A stretch of 64,000 nt of DNA, from NCBI RefSeq assembly GCF_964355755.1, contig NC_092677.1:3479001-3543000 (forward strand). Reading direction: 5' to 3'. This DNA is from Antedon mediterranea (taxonomy: Eukaryota; Echinodermata; Crinoidea; Comatulida; Antedonidae). The notes under the pieces were generated by a model, which was not told the origin of the DNA, did not search any database, and saw only the letters and a program-made list of their open reading frames with translations. The position numbers and the translations under genes are program-made. Numbering within the stretch: the first letter of the stretch is position 1; the number at the start of each line of letters is the position of its first letter. Positions 45,823-57,000 of this stretch are shown here, piece by piece.

Positions 45823-46820
45823 CGAGATGAACGATGACAATTAGTTTTAGTTTTACTGTTATTCTAGGATTTCTGAAACGGGCGACGGATTTGGATGAAG
45901 AACCTATAGGCCCTAGGTTTAGAGGCCTCTGCACATTAGCGTAACAATAATGTTACCAATTTTAAAATGTATGTGTTATTACTACCTTTATTATTGATAA
46001 GATGTCAAGAATAAATATAAAGATTTATAATTTCATGGTGGCAGACAAACATGGAGCGCGAGACTCTAGCGATCCTCTCGAACCCTATTTAATATACATG
46101 TAGTTTGTACTAAATCCTTTTAACACCTTTTTTACACTGGTCAACATCTCTAATGTAATTCCTATCATTAAGTGTAAATGTTCACTTACCATATATAGAC
46201 ATGCGAGTCATAATATAATATATCGCATTTAATCGAAGGTTGATTAAAAAAATAAAAACATTTTTCCTTTTTAAATAAACAGTAGGCCTGTGTATGAAAA
46301 GTAAATCAGCCTATAAAATACTAATAAAAAAAATATATAATAATTAATAATTCGTAAGTATTTACATTATGATGTATATTCCTTTTCCAACCTTAACGAA
46401 TATTTTACGAGCCCTATAAAGTGTCGTTTCCGGATTTGAACCCCGACTTCATCTACAAGGTGGGCGCCTTAACTATTAGACCACTAGACATTCTAAAAAT
46501 GTCTACTTATTGTTTCTCGCACTTACCACCATCGTTTTTTTTCGATATATGTATGACACGCCAAAATGAATGAATAATTATTCATATTTTGTTCGTCTTA
46601 ATTATAAAAGTTATATAATAACGTTATTAGCTATAGTATTGTATACATACACCGTTTATATTATTTTGTTTCTAAATAAATACAGTTTTGTAAAAAAAAA
46701 GTTTTTTTTTCCATATTTTTGTAAATTAAATAAAACTACTTTACACCGCGGTTAATCTAAAAATACCCCTATGTTGCAGTGGTATGTTCCAAATAATGCC
46801 TGGTAGAATAATTCCAGTTG
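45540..46820 (+). repeat. Left part of a duplicated spacer block (partner 62257-63848)
   Basis: From ACTTACGTTGCGTTACGTTC through the nested MITEs to ATTCCAGTTG, this sequence matches 62.26-63.85 kb in order and orientation with few differences. The downstream partner has an extra segment (about 63346-63720), and this copy has an extra 72 bp or so around 46080. It marks tandem duplication of the monooxygenase unit. Confidence 0.92.
46418..46495 (-). mobile_element. tRNA-like sequence (SINE head)
   Basis: Read on the minus strand: GTCTAGTGGTCTAATAGTTA, AGGCGCCCACCTT, then a B box in GGGGTTCAAATCCGG. The acceptor-stem ends pair only weakly (TGTC with GACA). The duplicate at about 63070-63145 is nearly the same. 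A working tRNA gene is possible but less likely than a SINE head. Confidence 0.5.
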
Positions 46821-47810
46821 TAGTCCAGTCAATCTAGTGATATTTAGAGGTAAACCCACCACAAATTGCAATAGTAACGAAACATTAATTTTTTCATTCC
46901 AAATGTAGTTTATAATGACATATTAAAAGTCACCAAAAATTGAAGCATTGGAACACATTATTTTTTACGTAATCTCAACAACTATAAAATGATTTTATTC
47001 CATAAATATTTTGGGGTAGGGGGTAACATTTATGCCCATAACTTGTGGTTTTATAATCCAATCTCAATAATCTTGATATCAATGTGTAGAATATATATTT
47101 TTTTCTAATATGCAATTTACAAAAACAAAATACAACATTTATTTATATAACTAGAGGTCAAAAGGTTATTGACCTTTTACAAAAACTCATTTTTTTTCTT
47201 TAAAAAATGATTAACTGTAATATTGTGCCATAATTGTATATGCATTTAATCAAAATTGTGTTTTATCTGTACCTATCGATATATAAAATAGCAAACATGA
47301 TGTTAACTAGAAGAATGTTAAAAGTAATGATGTACTATTCTTATTGAAATTGATTCTTGATCAAATGTAATGTAAACAATTTTGGGGTAGGGGTAGCGTT
47401 TATGCCTATAATCCATTGTTTTATAATCATATGTAAATAGCTTTAGTACCAATGTGTAGATTATATATATCCTACTAATAATAAACATTAAAAAACAATT
47501 AATAACAGTTATACGTAACTAGGGGTCAAAAGGTAATTGACCTTTTACAAAAACTCAAATGTTCTTAAAATAGCGTAAAACTAAATTATGTTTATATATA
47601 TTATATTTATATTTTGGAAGTATTTGGTGCAAATAATGTTTTTCTTGTACCTATTGTATCGTCATGAAATAGGAAAAATGATACTAGCTAGAAGAAAATT
47701 GAAATTCATTAGCGGTATGTACTATTGATGATTAATTAATGAGTCTTGATAATTTGGAATCAACTCATGATTTACTATAGATAGATTTTTGATAATTTTA
47801 GTATCAACGA

Positions 47811-48600
47811 ATGTACGTAATGAGAAGTATTTTATCTTCGCAGGGTTGCGTCTTCTCTCCTCTCTTGTATATTATATACACGGATGACTGTCGGAGCAAA
47901 CAGGACAATCTTTTCAAATTTGCTGACGACACTGTCTTGCTGTCTCTCCTTCAAAATTCACAGGACGGTCATGGTTCCGCATTAGATGGTTTTATCCAAT
48001 TTTGTGGAAAAAAACCAAGGAACTAATTGTAGATTTTAGGAAGGAGAAAGGACGCAGCCCTCTGGTATCCCCCACAAATGACGAACCATTGTCCATTCCT
48101 TTAAATACCTAGGTACTATATTTGAGGACAATGTCAGCTGGGAATTAAATACAGAGGCAATAGTAAAGAAAGGACACCAGAGACTTTATCTGTTAAGGAA
48201 GCTGAACCATTTTAATGTCAATAAAGTAATTCTCATGGTTTTTTATAATTCCTTTATTGAGAATGTTTTAACTTTTTTCCTTTATATGCTGGTTTTTTAG
48301 TCTTAGGGTCAAAGAGAGAAACTCACTACAAAGTTGTTAACTTAAGTTCTAAATTAATAGGTTGTCAACTTCGTAGCTTGTCTTCCTTCTGTGACATGCA
48401 AACTCTAGAAAAAAAGTAGAGCTATTCTAAAAAATGTTAACCATGCCTTGTTCAGTGATTTCGAGCCCATGCCTCATGGGCGTCGCTTTCAATGCCCGGC
48501 ATGTAGAACAAACTGGGAAAAAAAATCGTTTTTGCCAGTTGCCATCCGACTCTTAAATTCTTGAACTTTGACTCTTGTTATATTGTACTGTATATTGTGA
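47811..48600 (+). pseudogene. Reverse transcriptase relic (Rex1/Babar-like LINE) nested in the TIR element
   Basis: QGCVFSPLLYIIYTDDC, then KFADDTVLLSLL, is the reverse transcriptase palm with the catalytic A-D-D. In other frames follow ELIVDFRKEKGRS, a FKYLGTIFEDN segment and RLYLLRKLNHFNV. Several frameshifts and a stop make it non-functional. Confidence 0.8.
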
Positions 48601-48789
48601 TATTTTTGTATATTTTGTAAGATCATTTTAATCCAGACCTTTTTATTTGAATTGCTCCGTGTGGGATGATATTGTTTAATCCTTCAAATAGAAAAGCACT
48701 CACAACTTATATGTCATCAGTATCACTTTCTTGTTCGGGTATTAGTACAGTGCAATGCCATTGCATTCACCACATGTAGTTCTAGTTAC

Positions 48790-50640
48790 CCCTGAATGCT
48801 TCAAAGAGATACTCAGGCTCTGGCTTTAAGTCTGTGTGTAGAGGAACCATGTTTCCATCATCTGATCTTCCATCCCCAATCCTCGGTACACATATCAACC
48901 CCACTCCATTGCTAAAAGATAACTTGAACTTGAACCTGATGTTAAGTACCTTGGTTGTGGTACGATTATGAAGTTGGCGATATGTGAGGTTGTACTTGTA
49001 GATGGGATGGAGTCAAAGGCATTCCACGTTGTCCAGGTAGTCCATTGTACAGACGCACTAAACCATTTTCTCTAGCAACCACAATGTCATCCTTTGTAGC
49101 TTGTTTGCATTTGAAGACTACAGCATAATGTCAGAAATAAGTGCAATGACAAGCTTTTTTTAGAGCCACTTGTTTTCCAATTCCGAAAACTCTGGATGTT
49201 GTGTCACCAGTATCGCATGAGCAAACAGAAGGTTATCACAGATGTCTCTCAAATGTACTGTTTGAACCAGTTTGATAGTCCAGCATCTCAGCTCCAGTCT
49301 AAAGAATATCACAAGATGTTTTAAATGCTTGACTGCAGAGGAGCACTAGTAGATCCGTGTCATCGGATAATGACAGCTGTTTTCCTGTTTGCTGATTCAA
49401 TGGTTTTTGTACTATCCGAAAGAACATCTGCATCAGCAGCTGCATTCACTCATTGCCATGTTGTTCAAATACTAGTTACGAAGATTTATAAATTGTTGTT
49501 TGTTACAGAAAGTGATCCTATTTTGTGGAACATGTCACTGGTAAAATGTACAGGGACACTACCACCTGACCCGCCTTACCATGTGCGCCGTCTTTGGTGG
49601 ACGAGCCGCTTTCATAATTATCAAAGACTATGCAGAGCAATATTTTTTACAGATCTCTACACTATTCCATATGAATGCTGTGCAGTAGAGCACTACCATC
49701 TAAAATGTAGGCCTACTGGACATCATTCAGTGAGTTGGATGTATTAGACTTTTCAGAAGAAGTTGTTTCCACGTGGCATCATGTTGGTTTATTAGCTGAA
49801 AGTATTGTAAGTTGGTAGTTTCAAAAAGTGGTGGTGGATAACAGTCACCTCGAGTCTCCTCTGGAACTGTAGGATTGATGCACACATATGACTTTATTGC
49901 CAGGATCTTGAATACATTGGAAGACTTTCTGGCCAAAATATTCAATGCTTAATACCACATTGCTAATATTCCGAGTCACCTGCCGTAACTCCCGTGTCAA
50001 TGGTATGAAGTCTCTGAGTCGTAACCAAATGGATTTTTCAATTGCCATTGTGTTCCTGACGTGTGGCCATAAGGTCTTATGTTGGCCGCTGCTGCTCTGG
50101 AGTAACGCCCTGATACTATTACAAGGCATTACATACATTTCAGCGCAGATTTGGTCTGGATGTACGCATTCCTATATTTTCTTGTCAAACCTCTTGTTTT
50201 CTTTGAGGCTTCTCATAGAAACTTTTTCAATCACCTGCAGGTCTGTTGACAATCCAGCCCAGATGGTCCGAACGTCATACAACATGGAGGTCATTGTCAA
50301 ACTGCTGTTGAATATCTTTGTATTTCTACTGGTTAAAAAATACTTATACATTCCAATATAAATACTGTAACCATGGCAACACAAATGCCAACTGGAAAAA
50401 TTGGAATGTAGATCATCCAGAAGCAACAGGAACGGAGATGTCACTCATCTGCATCTTGAACTGGTCATGTGTATCGCGTTGGACTGAAATGTTCACCCCA
50501 GGGAATCCCTGTGTTTACAGCGAAAACAACATTTTTAGCCAAAATTGACACATTATGTTGTGTTTTTCCGCAAAATTGACATTCTAAATAAAATGTTATG
50601 ACTATAAGTTTGATATCACTGAATAGAAAATTTAATAAGC
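48790..50640 (-). pseudogene. Decayed gene of the D-D-T-D-L-L-V-L-L family carried by the TIR element
   Basis: On the minus strand, in shifting frames, I can read NAAADADVL and TIESANRKTAVI (about 49465-49365), DDTDLLVLLCSQ (about 49365-49330), a GCDTTSRVFGIGKQVALKKA-like stretch (about 49215-49155) and LVRLYNGLPGQRGMPLT (about 49070-49015). This motif order matches a large uncharacterised protein family that I recall as repetitive in invertebrate genomes. I know of no settled name. Multiple frameshifts and stops break it. Plus-strand ORFs over the same DNA (for example 49325-49747) are its shadows. Confidence 0.6.
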
Positions 50641-51096
50641 TTTCGGATGACATAAATCCCACTTGTATATAATGTATTTTAAATGGTTAAATATATGTAA
50701 TTAATGGGGCATATTAATTTTGACTTAAAATGACCTTTATTGACCTCTGACCCCTTGACCCAATGCTTGGATTTTCTGTGACTTTTAGTATGTCGTTCTA
50801 CAAATTATATCGAATTAAAAAATACTAGCTTTGTTACTATTGCAATTTGTGGTGGGTATATCATTAGATTGACTGGACTATTGGTGCGTCGATCGCCCAT
50901 ATGGAAATGTTATTACAGTCGTGTGGTTGGTAAAAGACTGACAACATTAATATTTAACGCTAAATAAAAAGTGTAATTTTGCTTATGTAGCTAGGCCTAT
51001 CCTGAAGAGAGCGATTTACTAATTCTATTAATTAAAGAAGAGTGAAAGAAGGAGTTTCGAAACAGAGTTGAATTAACAACGAATACTTAAGGCAGC

Positions 51097-54000
51097 ATGT
51101 TTGAAAAATCTTTATTGTTTACTTGTTTGTTTATATATATTTATACATATTCTTTATGTGTTGATGCTGAACGTTTTATCAACGAAGTAGTTCTGGACGA
51201 GAAATATGATTTTATTCTGAAATGGAAACTTGATGAACAAAATATAATCTTCGAAATGAGTGCAGTTACGTCAGGGTACGTCGCTATTGGCTTTTCTCCT
51301 AATGGTGGAATGCCAGGATCGGATATCGTTGTCGGATGGGTGAAAAACGGAAAAGCATTCATATCCGTAAGTTGTATTTGTGAATAACCTAACTCTTCTT
51401 GGACGATTTCTAGTCTAGTTGTTTACAGTATGAATGAATTCGCTTTTTGAATATCATTTATTTTCAAATATATAAAAATATTTAAAACTTGTTGTTTGTA
51501 TACATAAATATAAAAAAAGCATAAAAACAATTAAAAAAAACACGATAATGAAAGTATATAGACAAAGGAAAACATCCTATAATAACAAATTGTCATGAGG
51601 CCTACAATAATGAAACACAGTCTATCATTTTCTACTAATCTTATAGATGTATTTTCAACAGAGTAAATTAACATATTTTCCTAAACTATTATATATATCT
51701 AACTATTCGTAATGTATTATATAGGATCGGCATGCAACCGCCTATGCCAAACCAGAGGCGGATACATCTCAGGATTACACTCTTCTGTATGGACGTGAAG
51801 AAGGTGGTCGAACGACAATTGGATTTAGCCGAGCATTGAAGACGTGCGATGACAAGGATAACGTTCTAAATGTAAGAATGCTTAGTATTTAAGCTTGGTT
51901 CCCACTAAGACGCAACGCAATGACGTAACGCAACGTAAGGGATTTGACCAATCACAAGCGATGGACTTATTCGACTGTCGCTTGTCATTGGTCAACACGC
52001 TTGCGTTGTGTTTACGTCCTTGTGTTGCGTCATAATGGGAACCAAGCTTAAGTATGTCAGTGGTATGTGATTATATATCGTGGATCTTTAACATAAGTTG
52101 GCACATAGGTTAATAAAACACGTATTCACACTGAGCCTCTTGCGCATGCGTAAACGAATTATTTACAAATATTCGTATTAATCAAACGCGAGCCTCTCAG
52201 CCGGAAGTTCTAGGTTCGTGAAGAGGATGATACAGTGTTGGTTCATGGGTGTACTTGGAAGTGCTACGAGGACGTTTAGATTAATACAAATAATTCCACT
52301 TCTTAATTTAATCCCGCAACACACCTTTCTAACCATATTAGGATTAAAATATACTGCGTCGATTTAGTTATTTATTTATTTATTTATTCACCTCTACAGA
52401 CAGGCCTACTCTTCATTTTATATTTTGTTTTCATTTTGTGGCATGGCGTGAACACTTGCACTTTTTCTTCACACATTAATAATAAATATTATCATCATTG
52501 ACTTTTTTCATTATTTTTTTGTAATAATTTTCTAATATCTTTTCTTTCATTGTTACAGTAAATTATTTTCAACTTTTGTAAATTAAAAATGTTCATATTT
52601 TTTCACATATTCCCTAATTTTGTGTTATCATATTCTTTTAAATGTGTCTATACTATTTGTACTTCGAAGGCAATGCAAATAATATGTACCTATCTAGTAC
52701 CTATTTAGGCCTCGTGGCTCATAAGGCTGTAGCAGCAACTTCCAGTTGGTTCTATCAATGGCGATTTGTTTTGCTTCGTTCCATGTTTTCCATCCAAGTT
52801 ATTAATTCTCTCTCTTTTTTCAAATGATCTCCGCCATGTTTTTTTGGGCCGTCCGACTCTCAACCTGCCTTCTGGTTTCCATGACATATCTGTCATACAC
52901 TGACATTGTTTTCCATTCTCATCACATGGTCGATCTATTTCCATCTTTTGATCTTGGTCTCTTTGCTTATTATTTTTTTTTTATTTTGTATCATTACAGG
53001 ATGACACTATGAGAATCATCTGGGCTGTGAACAACCTTGATCCGGAGGATTACGATGATCTTGCGTACCATGGCTCGTCCAGAGGAGTACGCTCTGTTTT
53101 ACTTACTGCTGCTATAGAAAATCGAGTCGAATTACCAAATGATGCTGAGTATTTTGAAATGTTCATGCCAAACGTAAAAATAACTTGATTTCGGTTAATA
53201 ATCTTCTGACAAGTACAAAAAAAAAAAAACGAAAATGAGCTAAATTAATTCCTACTTTATTTACATAAATGCATATCAGGCTTGTTGCAATAGCATTACC
53301 GGCCTCCAGATTTTACTCTCCATTTATGCCCGTTTATGCATTACGTCATTCATTAATGATTCACTCATGCATAACGGACTGTAACTAGTGCCATTACATA
53401 TACACAGAAGGGAAAGACGGCTAATAGTGACAAGATTTATTTATCAAAAGAAATCCAAACTTGCAGATTTTACTTTAAGTATTTCTTTATACTGCGTAGC
53501 TTCTTCAGTCAAAGAAAGTTCTCCCCGAGGTCCCAGTTATGAACAGTGGCTGTCATTGAGAGGTATATTTTTGTTTAAACTTCAGGTTTCGGTACCGAAT
53601 GATCATGACACAACCTACTGGTGTGCGTCATTCGCAGTTCCAAGATTTGAAAGGCCAGTTCACATTGTGATTGTAAGTATTGAGGTTTCTGGTAGCAAAG
53701 ACAGACAGACAAGAGGCATTTAGACACAGGACGGTTTTTGATAGCATAAAGAAAACGTTCTGACTGGATAGAACGCTGAATTACATCAGCGTCTTATGCT
53801 AAAATGGTACTTTACCGTTTTCCACTAATATTTCGGTTCTGAAACACCGGCTGCACAGTCATACATTTTTCAAGAGTTTGTTTGTAAGCCAAAACACTGC
53901 AACTCCTACCAGCTGTAAGTCAGATTATTAATATTTGGAGATTTGCCAAAGCATTTTTTTTTTTTACATTCATCAAATATACCGCTAATCCTGTTTGCCA

Positions 54001-57000
54001 TTACAGGAAATCCTGAGACCACGACCCATAATTACATTTAACATAATTTGGTATATAATCAAACACATGTAATATGATTTCTGTTTGATTTGATAGGCGG
54101 AGACAATTGTCCAAAAAGGACACGAGTATCTGGTGCATCATCTGGTAATGTACGGTTGCAAAGCTACGAACACAAGCTGGTCAAGTAGATGTAATAGTGA
54201 ACGTATGCCGCCTGATTTACAGGCGTGTGATCGTACTATGATTTATGGATGGGCAATTGGTGGTGGTGTAAGTATATTACACTACAGATAAACTAAAAGA
54301 GAAACAAACAATAATTTCCATTTTGTATAGCACATTTCAACAATAATTCATGCTCAGGGCGCCGTGTATTCGATGCTTTTAAACTACATGTATGCTTCAG
54401 CTCCCTAAAGCTGGGTTTACACTATCAAACTTTATGTGACAAAAATGTGATGTGCCCATATATGGACACGTTGATGTCATATCACCACCAAATTTGGGCA
54501 TATCACTACCTTGGGCACATTTGATAGTGTAGACAGAGCTTTAGGGTCTGTGCTGTTAATTCAGGCCTCTCCTCTGACATAAATCAGTGGCCATGTGAAC
54601 TCCGTGCCACCTACTTAACCTACACCGTCTTAAACAGATGCACAACATGTACAAGAGCATTTTTTGTACACTGGACTGGACTGTGTTATATAAGAAAGTG
54701 GCCTACTGGAATATTTCCTATGTCTGGCAGGCGAGGAGAAATTTCATATTATATAATTATTAAATAATTTTCCACGTACTATAGCCTCTTGTCCTTCCGG
54801 AGCATGTTGGTATTTCTCTTGCCAGAAAGAGTGACCCCACTGTTATTTTCCTAGAGATGCATTATGACAATCCTGCACAATCACCAGGTAAGTCGATTTT
54901 ATTTCAGAAACTGTGTAAAACTTTGAATTAAAAAAAATTGTATTCATTCAATACTTCAAAAGTGTGTTTGCAAACTCCGATTTTGCCACTGTTTGGAGAA
55001 GATTGTAAAGCCATAGACTGGGGACACTACATCCAGTCACAACCTTCTCCGAGCAATTGTGGCAAACCCAGTGGCGTAACGGCTATGAGTGCTCACTAGC
55101 TAAACCCAGGGGCCCCGGAGCTTATGGGCCCCTGAGCAGTGTCCAGAGGAAAAAGCAGGCATTAAAATATGTCGAAAAGGACTAAAAACGCCCGAAGCTC
55201 CAGCGTCGGAGGGCCACTTATAGTTCCAAAACCAGGGACCTTAGGTGTTCGAAAGGGTAGACTATAACGCTTAACACTGCAAATATTTCAACATCGTTGA
55301 TTGTATCTTTAGATTTCCACGACAATTCTGGTGTCAGGCTTTACTACACTCCCACACTTCGTCAATACGAGGCAGATGTGTGGGCACTTGGAGAGAACAT
55401 TACCCCCCTGCAAAGCATTCCACCCAATGAAACGTCATTCAAGACATTTGGATTTTGTTTTAGTAATTGTACAAAGAAAGTAAGACCAGTTATTAATTAA
55501 ATTGCAAATAAGTCCAATGACGCGCGTTACGTCATTCTAGTAATTAATCATGCATAACGGAGTGTAACTAGCGCCATCACAGAGGCGCGTATACGGAATG
55601 CTTCAAAAGAGTTGGCCTTATTACTAAACTTTTTCACTCTTAAACAATTAAGAACGAATTTGAGTAATTTAAGAACGAATTTGAGTAATTTTCCAATAGT
55701 TTTTGCTATAGGCCTACCTTGTCTGTTTCCATTAAAGCCTATTAAAATCTAGCTACCACAATATTTTGTTTATTATTATATTTAAAGGTCTTGCAGGAGG
55801 ACATTAAAGTAATGTTGGTAATGCTTCACAGTCATATTGCAGGTATGTTATCCTATCACATTTGGTACACTGTAATGGTGATCTGTTTCCTGCAGTAAAA
55901 GGTAAAAACGTAGGCAAAGTAGGCCTAACGTAAAACTTGCTTTGTGTTCTAAAATCCGAGTAGCCTATATTACAGTATTTTAAATAATGAGCTTTCGGAA
56001 AGGAATGAGATAGTGATTAACGCTACATTCATACTTTTCCGTTCGCGGAACAAAACTCTTTATATAATTTTCCATTATTTCACAACACGGCGTTGTGTCT
56101 TTCGTTCCATGAAACAGAACAAGTTGTGAATGTGGTAACTATTATTCTGCGCATGCGTATAATCCAAGTGTACTTTTTTTTATTTTTGCGTTCTTTAGCC
56201 CGGCAAATCAGTCTTCAACAATATAGTACTTTTGGTGGATTTAACGTTCGTTACCGACCCGAAAATGCTCATCTGATTCAAAACCAGAACTAAACTCGTT
56301 TGTTTTATTTACGTTCTTAGGCCGGAAAATCAGTCTTCAGCAGTATCGAGATGGAAAGTTGATCGCTGATTTGGCAATAGATGACAACTATGACTTCAAC
56401 CTTCAGGAGAACAGATACTTTAAACCTGAGAAGATTATTAAAGCCGTAAGGATTTCTAGTTAGAGCTTGATTCCCATTATAGAGACGCAATAGATGGAGT
56501 ATTCGAACAGTGGCTTGTCACTGGTCAACTCGCTCGCATTGCGTGACATCCTTGCGTTGCGTTGCGTCTCTAGTTGGAGCCACGCTTTTAGAGGACGAAC
56601 CACGCTTAAACGATAGATGTTCAGGCGGATCCGTAGTATAATCCGGATTGAATTAAAATCATCCCGCCGTTTTTACCATTTTAGTCTACACTAGGTTCAT
56701 ACAGGAAACACATATAGGCCTAATATAATAATCTTTATATGCTATCGACCGTTCATTTTTACGACGCGCAAATAGTAGACTACGCGGCGCTTTTCCAGTA
56801 AAACATTTTGAACACGCTATGAGTATGCGTTGACTTGGGGTGCGTAGTAGAGATGCGCATCGTGAAAACTTCTTGCTTAAGTGTCTCATTGGTGAAAAGG
56901 CCACCGAAAATTTAAGGAAAATTTACACAGAGGAGAGGTAACGGTAAGCTGAAAACGGTAAGCTGAAAATCAAGAATCTATGTTAATCTTATGGCCCTTT

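Larger units (their letters stand above)
46821..50880. mobile_element. 4,060-bp TIR DNA transposon with TTG target duplication
   Basis: Left end TAGTCCAGTCAATCTAGTGA; the right end, reverse-complemented, reads TAGTCCAGTCAATCTAATGA. Similarity of the inverted ends continues for roughly 140 bp (both sides share CCACCACAAATTGCAATAGT and ATACTAAAAGTCAC-like words). TTG flanks both sides (46818-46820 and 50881-50883). The duplicated spacer at 63841-63850 has the unoccupied site with a single TTG. Inside are two direct repeats of about 370 bp (from about 46.91 and 47.28 kb), a reverse transcriptase relic and a decayed minus-strand gene. Confidence 0.88.

Noticed and set aside
46418-46495. A working tRNA gene
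   Set aside because: A and B boxes are present but stem pairing is weak and I could not read a convincing anticodon arm; a SINE head is more likely.
49325-49747. 140-codon plus-strand ORF as a gene
   Set aside because: The opposite strand carries recognisable motifs of a decayed repeat protein; the plus ORF is its shadow.
49845-50138. 97-codon minus-strand ORF as an independent gene
   Set aside because: It lies within the TIR transposon, in line with the decayed internal gene, and stands alone without start or splice support.
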